A DNA stretch of 55,872 nt from Deltaproteobacteria bacterium (GCA_011526105.1 WYAZ01000115.1:1-55872); one strand, 5' to 3'. Shown: positions 14,586 through 24,563, counted from the stretch's first letter. Program-made: numbers and translations. Notes: generated by a model from the letters alone, not told the origin.

Positions 14586-17500
14586 CGCACTTCGATGCTC
14601 GCACCTTCGGTGGGCGCCGCTGGCTTCGCAAAGACGAGGGTGTTGGTGTCTCGGTCGAGGAAGTAGCCGAAGTCCTGGTCGGCCAAGGCCGGCAGTCCGT
14701 CCACGTAGACCGCCACCGAGGAGGGCTCGGCCCAGTGGGCGAGCGGAAATCCGCGCGCGGGGGCAAAGATCTCATCCGTGATGCGATTTAGCCCGGCCTC
14801 GAGATTGCCGTCGCAGATGCTCTCGACCGTACCGCTCGCGAGCTCCGCCGCCCGCGCGTAACGCACGCCGGGTACGGCGTAACGCTCACCGAGACACGGT
14901 GCGTTTGGCGGCACCACGATGGCGTGGACGCGTGCGAGATCCGCACGCCCACCCTTGGAGGCGGCGTAGAGCTTGTGGAAAGTCTCGACCGCGGGGCGAG
15001 ATACATCTTCCTCGTCACTGACAAAGATCATCGCGAGGTGCGCGCTGGGCCGAAGCCAACGCTCGTTGTCATGGGTGGTGGGGTCCCACTCGGACGGAAA
15101 CGCGGCGCGGCCCAAAGCCAAGCTCGCGGCGGCCAGGCCCGCTTGAGGTCGTTCATCCAGCGTGTTCATGCGCAGCGCGCAGACGAGGTCATCCGTGCGC
15201 TCGGCGGTTGAACCGGCGCCTGACTGGAGCACCGCGTCGCGGAATCGGCAGCCCAGCAATCGTCCGCCTTCGGGCCGCTCTTGCCGCCCGCCGATCAGCG
15301 CGATCTGATGCGTCTCGCCGCCGAGGTCCGAGCGGGAGACGAGGTCGGCCGCGGCGGCGACGAGGGTCTCATGATGGGGCCGCATGGAGCGGCTGCCGTC
15401 CACCACCAGCAACACATCCACTTCCGGGCGCGCGACCGTGAAGTACTCCACCGATTCGGCCTCTCCAGAGGCACGGCCCACGAGTTCGACGGTGTGGCTC
15501 GAGGACTCCGGTGTGTGGTGCACGACGAGCTCCGCCTCATGCTCGGCCGGCAGGCTGCGCGTGGGCGTGAACTCGAGCAAGAGCTCCGCCCGGTCGAAAG
15601 GTGGCACGACAAAGCCGTTCTCGAAGTCGGTGACCGCGATGCCGCCGATCCTGAGGCCAACCACGCGGAACGCCTCCGCGTCTGGACCGATCAGCTCCAT
15701 CCGATGCACGAGCAGCCCGCCCTCGCCTAGATTGAAGATAGGCAACACACGTGCGGGGGTGACGCAGGGAACGGAGGAGAGCGACGGATGAGGCACCGCG
15801 CCGAGATCGAGATGGTTCGGCCCGCCAAAGACCGGCCCGTGCGCGCGCCCGAGCATGCCCAGATACAAGGCTCGGTTACCGGCGTCGTTTGTGCCGATGC
15901 GCACGCGGCCGTAGTAGTCCAAGCCATCCGGGGGTCTGAACTCCACCTTCATCGAGGCGTGGCTGCGTGCCGGCACGCTGATCGGGAAGTTGCCCGCGAC
16001 GGGCACGAAGGCCTCTGCACCATAGGGCATGCCGAGCGTTTCGATATCCGCCGCCTCGTTGCAGCGGTTGGTCACGGTGAGCAGCAGCTCGGAGGTGGTC
16101 CCGGCCGGGGTGCGCGGGAACTCGTACTCGTCCGGGTAGGCCGCTAGGCACTTCCAGATCGGGTACGCGCCGATGAGCTTCACCTCCGCCCCGTCGGTCT
16201 CGGCTTCGTAGGCGCGGAGGGTTCGATACGGCACGTGCGGCTGTCGGCTGCGCGTGTGGTGACGCACCACGAGCTCGATCTCTGCGCCAGGCTCGAGCAC
16301 GAGGGGCAACTCCGGAGGGTCCACCAGCTCGAAGAGCTCTTCGTCCATCGACAGCTGGGTGACCCGACACGGAGAAGTGCTGGCCGACAGCAGCGAGACC
16401 GTGCGCTCATCACCGAGGCGAAAGTCGAGCGCGGTCGGCCACGGGAGGAGGCGGCAGCGTTCTCGCACCTCGGCCAGCACAGGATAGGTGGCGCGAGGTT
16501 GTTCGGGGTCGTTGGTGACGAGCACCAGCTCGGTCTCGAGGCGGCCGGGCCGCTCGGGTTTGAACTCGATGAGCAGCTCTGTCACGCCGCCGGGCTCGAG
16601 CCGGGTGCGCAGCGGACCGCTGACGATGACGGGACCCACCTGGTTGGGCCCAAGGATGGTCTCGTCGAAAAGCAAGCTGCCTTGCCCTTCGTTCCTGAAC
16701 TGGATGTCTAGCGCGCGCGGTAGTCGTTCGCCGAAGATCAGCTCGCCGAAGTCGATGGGTGTGCCGATCTCGGGGTCGCTCGCGAGCTTGGGCTGAACGC
16801 CGAGAAAGACATCCTCCTCGCATCCTGCGAGTAAAGCGACTGTGAGGCAGGCAGCGATGGCGCCGCGGCGCCGCCGCGGCCAGCCCGAGAGCAGTAGACC
16901 GAACGCTGCCAGCGCGAGACCCGAAGCCAAGCTCCGAGTCGAGCTCACCACGCAGGTACAGCCGCTCTCGGCCAGTGGCCGAGGCTCGGCGGCGTCCGGC
17001 GCGACGCTTGCGTCTGCGTAGTTCCAGCTCATGCCTGCGTCCGGTCGCGGTCCCGTCGCATCGAGGAACCCAGCATCCCAGTCGGGGCGCCGTTCGAGCA
17101 CCTCGAGGTCTCGCGTGGCGGTCGAGGTCTGACCGCGTTCGTTGATCGCGATGGCGCGCACGGTGACGGGACCCTCGGGCCAGTCGAGCGGGGTCGGAAA
17201 GACAAAAGGCGGCGCCACCTGCTTGCCCTGCGAGACGTCGTCCAAGAAGACCTCGACTTCTCGAACGCCAACTTGGTCTCGGACGTCGAGCACCACAAAG
17301 AAGCCTTGCTGAACTGCGGCCAGCGGTACCGGGCTCTGGATCCGAAGCCGCGGCGGCAGCTCGATGGGACTCTGGCGCGGGCCGAGCTCCTTCAGGACCG
17401 TGAGGTAGCTGTTCTGATGCTCACCGCCGCAGCTGCAGGGCTCGACGAAGAAGCCGCCGCACTGAGCGTCAGTCCGCGTGAAGTCCGCGGGGGTCTCGCA

Positions 17501-18142
17501 GTGCGGAAGATAGGTCATGACGTCCGAGCAGAGATACGCGTGGTCGAGTCCGATCGTGTGGCCGGTCTCGTGCGCGATGACGTTGCAAAGCTCACCCACG
17601 CCCTCCAACCTCGAGATGGCGTTGAAGAAGTTGAAGTTGACCCCGTATTCGATGAGACCGCAGGCGAGCGGCGAGACGCCGGCGATGGTCTGTGACAGGC
17701 CCAGGTCCTGCGGCCTTCCAGCGACCACCGCCTCGACGTAGCGATGTCCTTCGGGCCGTTCGCGGGCGATCGTGATCTCGAACGGTTCGAAGATCTCGTA
17801 GAGGCACCGGAGGAGCTCGTCGTGCTCCTCGTCGCCCATCACCGACTCGGAGAGCTCGACCGGAGCGCGAACGATGCTGCTCGTGCCTCGCCGAGCGTCG
17901 TCCGAGCCCGGCGCGAAGCGGCATCCGCCCTGGCAGAAGTTGAGGAAGAGGTAGAGTGGATCACCCGCCGCGTGCAGCGACTGGTGTACGGACGCGTGCT
18001 CCGACGCTTGGGCCGGCGAGACCCGGACGTAGTCGATCTCTTTGGGTTCGATGCCGGCTTCTGGCGCACACGCGAGCGCCGCCCCGAGCCACGACGCCAT
18101 CCCCAACCGTGGGGCCGACAGTAAACGCACGGGCCGCGTCAT
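14561..18142 (-). CDS. Metalloprotease with MYXO-CTERM-like tail fused in frame to a lipobox, HYDIN-like and VWA surface protein
   Basis: One open frame encodes 1193 residues from the ATG at 18142; a further upstream extension would lie antisense to pyruvate kinase. The start has a lipobox-like ALAC (Cys25). Residues 191-201 are HETGHTIGLDH, a metzincin zinc site, with DVMTY as Met-turn at 207-211. A Big-type domain follows at about 262-350, and residues 395-426 read as a MYXO-CTERM-like tail: CTC, a hydrophobic run (ASGLALAAFGLLLSGW), then RRRR. Directly after, with no stop, comes CLTVALLAGC, a perfect lipobox at Cys441, then HYDIN/ASPM-like repeats (about 450-890) and a VWA domain with MIDAS DGSRS at 915-919. 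Two genes appear joined. The join may be real or due to a lost stop or sequence error near 16830-16900. Confidence 0.8.
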   Translation of the reverse strand: MTRPVRLLSAPRLGMASWLGAALACAPEAGIEPKEIDYVRVSPAQASEHASVHQSLHAAGDPLYLFLNFCQGGCRFAPGSDDARRGTSSIVRAPVELSESVMGDEEHDELLRCLYEIFEPFEITIARERPEGHRYVEAVVAGRPQDLGLSQTIAGVSPLACGLIEYGVNFNFFNAISRLEGVGELCNVIAHETGHTIGLDHAYLCSDVMTYLPHCETPADFTRTDAQCGGFFVEPCSCGGEHQNSYLTVLKELGPRQSPIELPPRLRIQSPVPLAAVQQGFFVVLDVRDQVGVREVEVFLDDVSQGKQVAPPFVFPTPLDWPEGPVTVRAIAINERGQTSTATRDLEVLERRPDWDAGFLDATGPRPDAGMSWNYADASVAPDAAEPRPLAESGCTCVVSSTRSLASGLALAAFGLLLSGWPRRRRGAIAACLTVALLAGCEEDVFLGVQPKLASDPEIGTPIDFGELIFGERLPRALDIQFRNEGQGSLLFDETILGPNQVGPVIVSGPLRTRLEPGGVTELLIEFKPERPGRLETELVLVTNDPEQPRATYPVLAEVRERCRLLPWPTALDFRLGDERTVSLLSASTSPCRVTQLSMDEELFELVDPPELPLVLEPGAEIELVVRHHTRSRQPHVPYRTLRAYEAETDGAEVKLIGAYPIWKCLAAYPDEYEFPRTPAGTTSELLLTVTNRCNEAADIETLGMPYGAEAFVPVAGNFPISVPARSHASMKVEFRPPDGLDYYGRVRIGTNDAGNRALYLGMLGRAHGPVFGGPNHLDLGAVPHPSLSSVPCVTPARVLPIFNLGEGGLLVHRMELIGPDAEAFRVVGLRIGGIAVTDFENGFVVPPFDRAELLLEFTPTRSLPAEHEAELVVHHTPESSSHTVELVGRASGEAESVEYFTVARPEVDVLLVVDGSRSMRPHHETLVAAAADLVSRSDLGGETHQIALIGGRQERPEGGRLLGCRFRDAVLQSGAGSTAERTDDLVCALRMNTLDERPQAGLAAASLALGRAAFPSEWDPTTHDNERWLRPSAHLAMIFVSDEEDVSRPAVETFHKLYAASKGGRADLARVHAIVVPPNAPCLGERYAVPGVRYARAAELASGTVESICDGNLEAGLNRITDEIFAPARGFPLAHWAEPSSVAVYVDGLPALADQDFGYFLDRDTNTLVFAKPAAPTEGASIEVRYRSVCAP

Positions 18143-18212
18143 CGGGCCGAATGTAGCAGGATTCGTACCCAGCCCGCGCAGAGACTCGCAGCTTGGCCGA
18201 GAATTCAGATGC

Positions 18213-19667
18213 TCAGTCCGCAGTCCCGACCTGATGAAGCCGGACCGAGTTCGTGTGACCCATCTCGCCGACCGGGGCGCCAAAGACGATGACGATGCGG
18301 TCCCCCCGCGAGACCGCGCCTCCGGCCAAGAGCTTGCTGTCCACCTGCCGAACCATCTCCTCTGTGTGATGGACCGGAGAGAGCGTCGCCACCTGCACCC
18401 CCCAGTGGAGCGCCAAACGACGCTGCGTGGACCCGTCCGGGCAGAACGCCACCACGGGAACCTCGGGCCGATACTTCGACACGAAGCCGGCGGTTCGTCC
18501 CGACTGCGTAAAGCAAGCGATGAGCTTGGCCTCGCACTCGTAGGCGGCCCGGCAGGCCATGCGCGCGGTGGTGTCGGGAAAGGGGGAAGGGAACTGTACG
18601 AGCGCGTGCATGCGGTCACGCTTGAAGGTCTCGCGTTCGGTCTCGGTCACGATCCGCTCCATCATCTCGATCGCTTCGAGCGGATAACGACCCACCGCGG
18701 TCTCTGCCGCCAACATCACGCCGTCCGCACCGTCTGCGATGGCGTTGGAGACATCCGAGGCTTCAGCCCGCGTGGGAATGGGCGCCTCCACCATGGAGCC
18801 GAGCATCTGTGTCCCGATGATCACCGGCACTCCGCGGTTGTTGGCGAGACGAACCGCCTCTTTCTGAATGATGGGGATGCGTGACAGTTCGAGTTGCGCG
18901 CCGAGATCACCGCGGCGAATCATGATGCCGTCCGCGCGTTTGAGGATGCCGTCCAGACGAGAGAAGGACTCTGCGCGTTCGATTTTGGCGATGATGGGAA
19001 CGCGCTGACCGAGGCGCTCCATGTGTTCGTGGACCTCGAGGATGTCGCTGCCGTCCCGAACATACGTGAGCGCCAGGTAGTCGAGGCCGTGCTCCACCAC
19101 CATCTCGAGCAACGGCACGTCGCTCTGCGTGATGACGCTGCGGCGAAGCGGAACCCCCGGCAGGTGGACGTCGATCTTTCCGCGCGCCCGGCCGCCGGTG
19201 ACGACCTTCGTTTCCACGCCGCTGGGCCCGACCGCTACGACGCGTAGCTCCATCGTTCCGTCCGCAAGGAGGATGCGGTCACCGCGCGCGAGCTCTTCGT
19301 GGAAGAAGGCCGGGTCGATCGGCAGCTCGAGGTTCGAGCCCTCGGAGCCATCGTCGGGGTACAGGCGAAGCTTCTGTCCATCGGTGAGTTCGGTGGTGTC
19401 CTGAGCCACGCGACCCACGCGTACCTTGGGGCCGGGCAGGTCTGCGATGATCGCGATGTGCCGCCCTTGTTCCTCGGCAATCCGTCGGACTCGATGAATG
19501 GTCTCGACGTGTCCTTCTCGCGTGCCGTAGCTGAGGTTCAGCCTCGCGGCGTCCATCCCGCGCTTGATGAGCTCGCGCACTTGCTCGTCGGTGTCGACCG
19601 CCGGACCTAGGGTGCAGATGATCTTCGCGCGACGTGGAACCAGTCGCAACCGCTCGATCGAGGCCAT
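18213..19667 (-). CDS. pyk: Pyruvate kinase
   Basis: The product converts phosphoenolpyruvate and ADP to pyruvate and ATP. It has 484 residues from the ATG at 19667; a GTG at 19685 would add six residues. Neither start has a clear ribosome site. The barrel starts RRAKIICTLGPAVDT, with AARLNLSYG supplying the substrate Arg/Asn/Ser. It continues with IADLPGPKVRVG, IAKIERAESF (Lys and Glu), MIRRGDLGAQ and GTQMLGSMVEAPIPTRAEASD. The C-terminal allosteric domain is present (TARMACRAAYECEAKLIACFTQSGRTA). The usual MVARGDLG reads MIRRGDLG, and LSGET reads LAAET, so the enzyme is somewhat divergent. It sits close behind the formyltransferase-like gene on the same strand. A second, truncated pyruvate-kinase domain occurs at 45251-48643. 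Confidence 0.93.
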   Translation of the reverse strand: MASIERLRLVPRRAKIICTLGPAVDTDEQVRELIKRGMDAARLNLSYGTREGHVETIHRVRRIAEEQGRHIAIIADLPGPKVRVGRVAQDTTELTDGQKLRLYPDDGSEGSNLELPIDPAFFHEELARGDRILLADGTMELRVVAVGPSGVETKVVTGGRARGKIDVHLPGVPLRRSVITQSDVPLLEMVVEHGLDYLALTYVRDGSDILEVHEHMERLGQRVPIIAKIERAESFSRLDGILKRADGIMIRRGDLGAQLELSRIPIIQKEAVRLANNRGVPVIIGTQMLGSMVEAPIPTRAEASDVSNAIADGADGVMLAAETAVGRYPLEAIEMMERIVTETERETFKRDRMHALVQFPSPFPDTTARMACRAAYECEAKLIACFTQSGRTAGFVSKYRPEVPVVAFCPDGSTQRRLALHWGVQVATLSPVHHTEEMVRQVDSKLLAGGAVSRGDRIVIVFGAPVGEMGHTNSVRLHQVGTAD

Positions 19668-19700
19668 GGGCGGGGACGCTGCCACAAAAGACCGACGATT

Positions 19701-20699
19701 TCACCCTTCCTGATGGGCCGGTTCTCCGTCGGTTTCCTCGATGTACTCGGCGGTGAACAAGGCACCACCGGGTTTTAGCGCCAGCTCTACGACGCCTGGC
19801 TCACAGCGAAGCATGAGGCGATCGCCCGAGAGCAGGTACTCGAAGGCGAGGGGCGCGTCTTCGTCGTACGAGATGGCACTCTCAATGAAGAACCGGTCCC
19901 CGCCGCACTCAACGAACACCGGATAGGCGTCCGCGCAAGCCGCGACATAGGTGAAGACTTCGCTTGCTCGTCGACTCGCGTCGACGCGACAGTCCTTCAT
20001 CGTGGGCCTCGGACAACGGGCGGCGGCCTCGCTCGGTTGCGGTGAGGTGCAAAGAGTGCCCGCGAGGAGTGCACCCATGCACGCCACGAGCTTGGGGGCG
20101 GCGGCGGTGGCCGCGCGCTCGAGCACCTCTCGACCGCTCATGCCCGGCACGATGTCGAACGTGGACTGATCGACCAGCGCCCCAGTGTCCTCACCGGCGT
20201 CGAGGAGGTGCAGCGTGACGTATCCTGTGGTGTGACCCGCCTTGAGTCGCCAGAAGACCGGGGCCGGACCTCGCTCTTCGGGCAGCCGCCCCGGATGAAC
20301 GTTCAGGCCACCCCGTGCCGCCAGCTCGAGCACGCTTTTTGGCAGCAGCCGGTGGAAACCGGCCACGACGAAGGCGTCGGGCTCCGCCGCGCGGATCCGG
20401 GCCCGTACGCCAACGACGGACGGGTCGCTGCACTCGAGCACGTCGACTCCGTGCCGGAGCGCGTGCGACTTCAGATCGATCGGACTTGGGTCGGAATGGC
20501 TGTTCGCAGGGACGAGCCCGATGGCCCGACGCCACCAGGCTGGGTTCGCGGGTGTGAATGAGGCGGAGGCGCTCCGTCCGTACAGAGTGGCCTCTCGACC
20601 GATCACGACCAACCGAGGATGGAGCCCAGCGGCGATGAGTGCCTCGAGAAGCACGACCGAATAACGACCATCGAGACCGAAGAAGACGATCGACGACAT
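19701..20699 (-). CDS. Formyltransferase-fold protein (Fmt/sugar N-formyltransferase-like)
   Basis: The 332-residue protein begins SSIVFFGLDGRYSVVLLEAL, a Rossmann opening as in methionyl-tRNA formyltransferase. The catalytic region reads GGLNVHPGRLPEERGPAPVFW, and further on LLDAGEDTG. These supply the Asn, His and Asp of formyl-THF-dependent transferases. The usual SLLPRYRGAAP is changed to GRLPEERGPAP. The C-terminal part (ASEVFTYVAACADAYPVFVECGG) resembles the second domain of this family. It could be fmt itself or a sugar-amine N-formyltransferase; the sequence alone does not settle this. The start is ATG 20699, with an adjacent GTG at 20702 directly abutting the kinase stop. It may be co-transcribed with the kinase upstream and pyk downstream. 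Confidence 0.75.
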   Translation of the reverse strand: MSSIVFFGLDGRYSVVLLEALIAAGLHPRLVVIGREATLYGRSASASFTPANPAWWRRAIGLVPANSHSDPSPIDLKSHALRHGVDVLECSDPSVVGVRARIRAAEPDAFVVAGFHRLLPKSVLELAARGGLNVHPGRLPEERGPAPVFWRLKAGHTTGYVTLHLLDAGEDTGALVDQSTFDIVPGMSGREVLERAATAAAPKLVACMGALLAGTLCTSPQPSEAAARCPRPTMKDCRVDASRRASEVFTYVAACADAYPVFVECGGDRFFIESAISYDEDAPLAFEYLLSGDRLMLRCEPGVVELALKPGGALFTAEYIEETDGEPAHQEG

Positions 20700-20702
20700 C
20701 AC

Positions 20703-23700
20703 TCAGTCGCAGGTCAGATCCACGAGCTCACCTTCGACGATGCGCATCGTGTAGTTCTTGCGCCGTCCATCTCGCAGGACCGAGATCTGAACCACTCCGG
20801 CCGAGAGCGGGATGATCTTCCTCGTGACGCCTTTGAAGTCACCCACTCCGCGAATGACGAGATCGACCGGCTTCTTGCATTCGGCGCGCAGACCTGTCTT
20901 CGCGCTTCCCTTCGCGCGAGGCTCGGGCTTGGGTTCCGGCCGTGCGGCCGACTTGGGCGCCGGCTTTGGCTTCGCCCTGGGCTCGGGACGGGGCGCTGGC
21001 TTGGGGTGGGGCTTGGGAGGCGTTTCTTTGGGGGCTTCGGTCTTCGCCGCCGGGCTGGGCGCCGGTTCCTCCTTGGGGGGAGGTTCCGGCGCCTTCGGAG
21101 GCGGTGGGTCCACCTCGAGTTCACGAATGGGGGCAGAAGAGAGCACTGCCTTCGGACTCGAGGGCGGCTCTTTCTCCGGCGCAGCCGCCTTCTCGGGAGG
21201 GGGCTCGATGGGTGGCGTCGGGTTGATCGGGGGCGGCGCAGGCGGGGTGACCGGCGCGATCTGCTTGGGGGTCTGAGGTGCCTCTTCCGCGCTCGAGAAG
21301 AGTCGACCCGGAAAGCCCTCCTTCACGAGAAAGACGACCAACACCAAGAGTGTCACCAGCGCCGCGACCATCGAGGCGGCGATGCTCATGCGCCACGTCC
21401 GGCTCGGAGCGGTGACTTGCGGATACGGCACCGCGCTGGGCGTGCCCATGGCGGGGGGGCTCGGGCTCCGTGGAAGCTGATGGATCGGAGGTTTCGGTCC
21501 GGCCGCAATCTCTGGCGGCGGGTCCGAGAGCGCTTGGTAGTTGGTCTTCGTGGTCTCGACGACCGGATTCGGCGTCTTCTCGCGGGGCGAAGATGGCGGA
21601 TCCGATCGCTTGATCTCTTTGACCGCTCGACCGCGCTCGACGATCGCGCGCATGCGCTCTTCGATGTCGGGTGGCGGCCTCGAATGGCGGGCCGCCGGCC
21701 CGGGGCTCACGCTCGCGCGGCCGTTGACCCTGATCGAAGGGGGCGGATCCGAAGAAGGGCGCATCGGGTCCTGAGGCGCCGACACGCCCGACGGTGCGAA
21801 CTCGGGCAGATCAAAGGTTCCCGAGAGCAAGGAGTTCTCTCGGCCGAGGGGCGCGATCGAGATACGCGCCGCACCGGACGGCGCGTGCGTCCGTTCCGCG
21901 AGCGGGGTCCGGTCGTCGTGGAACTGCATCCCAGGCACTGAGTCATCCGAGTTCTCGGTGCCCTCCTCTTCGTGCGCACCGATCTCGGCCGCGGAGTCCT
22001 CGTTGGTATCGTCGGGGAGCGAACCACCTCGCACGACCGGCCCGTACGCGGTGGCCTCGTTCGCGAGGCTGCTCGAGGGCGGCACATCCACGCCCGTCTT
22101 GGGCGGCGCCGCGCTCGGCATGTTCTCGAGCAGACCCGATTCGTCGATGGAGTGGGTCGGCTCCTCTGGCTCGAACTCGAAGCGGACGCTGATGCCGCTC
22201 TCATCACCTTCCACCGCCTGCGGCATCGGGCCCAAGTGGACGGACGGTGCCTTCAGCGAGGCCTCGACGATCTCGGGTGAGAGCGCTTGCGTCGGTCCGC
22301 GCGCAAAGGCGCGACCCACGCCGGTCGCCTCCAGCGACGCTTCCTCGCCGGGATCGAACGAGGACTCGCGCGCGATGTCGAGGTGTCCGGTGTGCAGGTT
22401 GTCGAGCGCACCGAACAGGTCGTCGGCCCCTGCATCTCCGAGTCGGCCCGGCTGTTTGACCGATGGAGCCTCGCTTTGTGCCCCGGTGGTTCGGTCGGCC
22501 GTGTCTTCTTTGTCCGCGAAGCGCGGTGAGCTCGCGGCGTCCTCGCCTGCCGTCTCTTCTTCTCCGCCCGAGAACGGGAGCGCCGGCGCGAGAAGACCCG
22601 CGAGGTCGCCGTGCCGCGTGAACTCGTCTGGTTCGGGCTCCTCGATCTGAGAGGTCGAGCGGATCTCGGCGAGCTCCGCCTCGATCTCTAGCACCTCCGA
22701 GAGGGCCGAGGTTACGCCGGAGCTCGCGCGGCGGCCGATCAGTGGCCCGCGCGACGAGGGTGCGGCCGGAGGGTTCACCACCGAGAGCGCGGTTCTCGGC
22801 TCGACCGAACGCGAGGCGCTCCTGCGTTCGAGCCCCGCGGGAGCGGGGCCGCGGGGGGTCTCGATGATTTCGGCCGCCGTGGAGTCTTCACTGTCGCCGA
22901 GCTGGTGATCGGCCGCGGTTGTGAGGACCTTGGTCATCGGTCTTCGGGACGGTTCACCGCCGTCCTGGGTGCGGTCGCTCTCCTCGTCGTCGAAGTTCGG
23001 AAGCTCGAACGAGGCGGCGGTCTGTTCCACGCGTTCAGCTTCGTAGGACTCCTGCGTTCCGCCTTGCCCGAAAGGGCTCGCACTCACGGACTTCGCTTCT
23101 TCGAACTCCGCCTCATCGAGGAAGGCGAGCTCTTCCGCGCTCGGGAGGCGCTCTGTATGTCCGGCGAACCCGGGGTCCTCAATCTCTCCGGTGTGTTCTT
23201 CGTCGTCGGGAATGGCCGCCACCGCGACTCCGCCGTACGGGGTAGGCGACGTGCCCTTTCGTTCTTCGAGGTCGAGCTCGGTTTCGTTGTTCTCTTTTGC
23301 GCTGGTCCGGATCGCGCGAGCCTCGGAGGCGAGGCTCTCCGCCAAGGCCGGGTCAGTCATGCCTACGCCAACGGTCTCTTCGATGTCCTCGAAGGCTTCG
23401 TCGTGGTCGGTGGCCACATCGACGATCTCCAGCCCGGTCGACTTCGTCTTCGGCGGTGCGCGATCTGCTTCATCGGCCCCCGAGGTCGATTCCTCGTCGT
23501 CGAAGCCCTCTTGCGAGATCTGAGGATCTGTTGATCGGCTCACGATCTCCAGCGGCAGCCGCTCGTTCATCGTCCGAACGGGCTCGCTCGGGTGCTTCTT
23601 GACCGGCTTCGCCGCGAACTGGTCTTGGGTTGCTTCGTTCAGGAAGAGGTCTTGAAGGAATCGGGCGAGTCGCTTGGCCGAGATCGCGACGCCCTTGCGC

Positions 23701-24563
23701 TCCGTGTACGTCTCGAGCGCGTCGTAGAGCTCGCGGGTGCTCTGAAAACGCTGACCGGGAGACTTGGCGAGCGCCCGCATGACGAGCGACTCCAGCTCGG
23801 GCGCGATGTCCGGACGATACTGCCGGATCGGCGGGTCGATGACCGCGTCGCGCACCCGTTCGAGCACCGAGAGGTCGTTCTTTCCCGCGAAGAGCCGATG
23901 CCCGGTCAGGAGCTCGTAGAGGATGATGCCCACCGCGAACACATCGGCTCGATGGTCGATCGATCGTCCGGCGACCTGTTCCGGCGCCATGTATCCGAAC
24001 TTGCCCTTGAGGATCCCCGCCGCGGTCTTCTCGCGTGTGCTCGCCTTGGCGATACCGAAGTCCCCGAGTTTGACGCGTCCGTCGAAGCCCAGGAGCACGT
24101 TCGACGGAGAGACGTCCCGGTGGATGAGGCCGAGCGGCTCTCCGTCCGGGCGCAGCGCATTGTGGGCGTAGTCCAAGCCCAAGAGGACCTGCATGACGAT
24201 GTGCAGCGCGAGGTCCGTGGGAAAGGCGATTCGCTTTCTCGCGCAGGCGGCGAGCGTCTTGAGGAGGTCGCGCCCATGCACGTACTCCATCGCGATGAAG
24301 TACTGGGCGTCGATCTCCCCGAGATCGTAGACCTGGACGATGTTCTCATGCTGAAGAGACACACATAGGCGTGCCTCCTCGACGAACATCCGCACGAACT
24401 GCTCGTCCTCGGAGAGCTGCGGGAGGATTCGTTTGATGACCAAGGCGCGGCGCGGGTCGTTCCGCGATGGGTCGGACGCGAGAAAGATCTCGGCCATGCC
24501 ACCGGCGCCGATGCGCTCGTGGAGCAGGTAGTTGCCGAACTTGACCTTCTCGGCCGTGTTCAT
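20703..24563 (-). CDS. Membrane-anchored Ser/Thr protein kinase with long acidic linker
   Basis: The product has 1286 residues from the ATG at 24563; earlier in-frame starts give non-conserved sequence. The kinase domain (about 10-275) shows IGAGGMAEIF, the VAIK-equivalent LVIKRI, HRDVSPSN, GDFGIAK and GYMAPEQV, so it should be catalytically active. A very long low-complexity acidic region follows (about 300-1050), rich in Glu/Asp/Ser with scattered Thr that could be phosphorylated. A transmembrane helix lies at about 1057-1080 (AASMVAALVTLLVLVVFLV). After it come Pro/Lys-rich repeats and a C-terminal beta-rich domain of about 60 residues (VDLVIRGVGDFKGVTRKIIPL), like the PEGA-type ends of myxobacterial kinases. 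Overall a cytoplasmic kinase anchored with a periplasmic sensor tail is likely. Ligand unknown. Confidence 0.9.
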   Translation of the reverse strand: MNTAEKVKFGNYLLHERIGAGGMAEIFLASDPSRNDPRRALVIKRILPQLSEDEQFVRMFVEEARLCVSLQHENIVQVYDLGEIDAQYFIAMEYVHGRDLLKTLAACARKRIAFPTDLALHIVMQVLLGLDYAHNALRPDGEPLGLIHRDVSPSNVLLGFDGRVKLGDFGIAKASTREKTAAGILKGKFGYMAPEQVAGRSIDHRADVFAVGIILYELLTGHRLFAGKNDLSVLERVRDAVIDPPIRQYRPDIAPELESLVMRALAKSPGQRFQSTRELYDALETYTERKGVAISAKRLARFLQDLFLNEATQDQFAAKPVKKHPSEPVRTMNERLPLEIVSRSTDPQISQEGFDDEESTSGADEADRAPPKTKSTGLEIVDVATDHDEAFEDIEETVGVGMTDPALAESLASEARAIRTSAKENNETELDLEERKGTSPTPYGGVAVAAIPDDEEHTGEIEDPGFAGHTERLPSAEELAFLDEAEFEEAKSVSASPFGQGGTQESYEAERVEQTAASFELPNFDDEESDRTQDGGEPSRRPMTKVLTTAADHQLGDSEDSTAAEIIETPRGPAPAGLERRSASRSVEPRTALSVVNPPAAPSSRGPLIGRRASSGVTSALSEVLEIEAELAEIRSTSQIEEPEPDEFTRHGDLAGLLAPALPFSGGEEETAGEDAASSPRFADKEDTADRTTGAQSEAPSVKQPGRLGDAGADDLFGALDNLHTGHLDIARESSFDPGEEASLEATGVGRAFARGPTQALSPEIVEASLKAPSVHLGPMPQAVEGDESGISVRFEFEPEEPTHSIDESGLLENMPSAAPPKTGVDVPPSSSLANEATAYGPVVRGGSLPDDTNEDSAAEIGAHEEEGTENSDDSVPGMQFHDDRTPLAERTHAPSGAARISIAPLGRENSLLSGTFDLPEFAPSGVSAPQDPMRPSSDPPPSIRVNGRASVSPGPAARHSRPPPDIEERMRAIVERGRAVKEIKRSDPPSSPREKTPNPVVETTKTNYQALSDPPPEIAAGPKPPIHQLPRSPSPPAMGTPSAVPYPQVTAPSRTWRMSIAASMVAALVTLLVLVVFLVKEGFPGRLFSSAEEAPQTPKQIAPVTPPAPPPINPTPPIEPPPEKAAAPEKEPPSSPKAVLSSAPIRELEVDPPPPKAPEPPPKEEPAPSPAAKTEAPKETPPKPHPKPAPRPEPRAKPKPAPKSAARPEPKPEPRAKGSAKTGLRAECKKPVDLVIRGVGDFKGVTRKIIPLSAGVVQISVLRDGRRKNYTMRIVEGELVDLTCD

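Noticed and set aside
18143-18619. Upstream extension of the metalloprotease reading frame
   Set aside because: The extra 159 residues lie on the same strand as pyruvate kinase but in another frame, and the sequence (Arg/Ser-rich) is not protein-like. The ATG at 18142 with its signal sequence is the sensible start.
20900-21250. Short-period repeats in the kinase gene as a DNA repeat element
   Set aside because: They encode the Pro/Lys/Glu-rich segment after the membrane helix and are ordinary low-complexity coding sequence.
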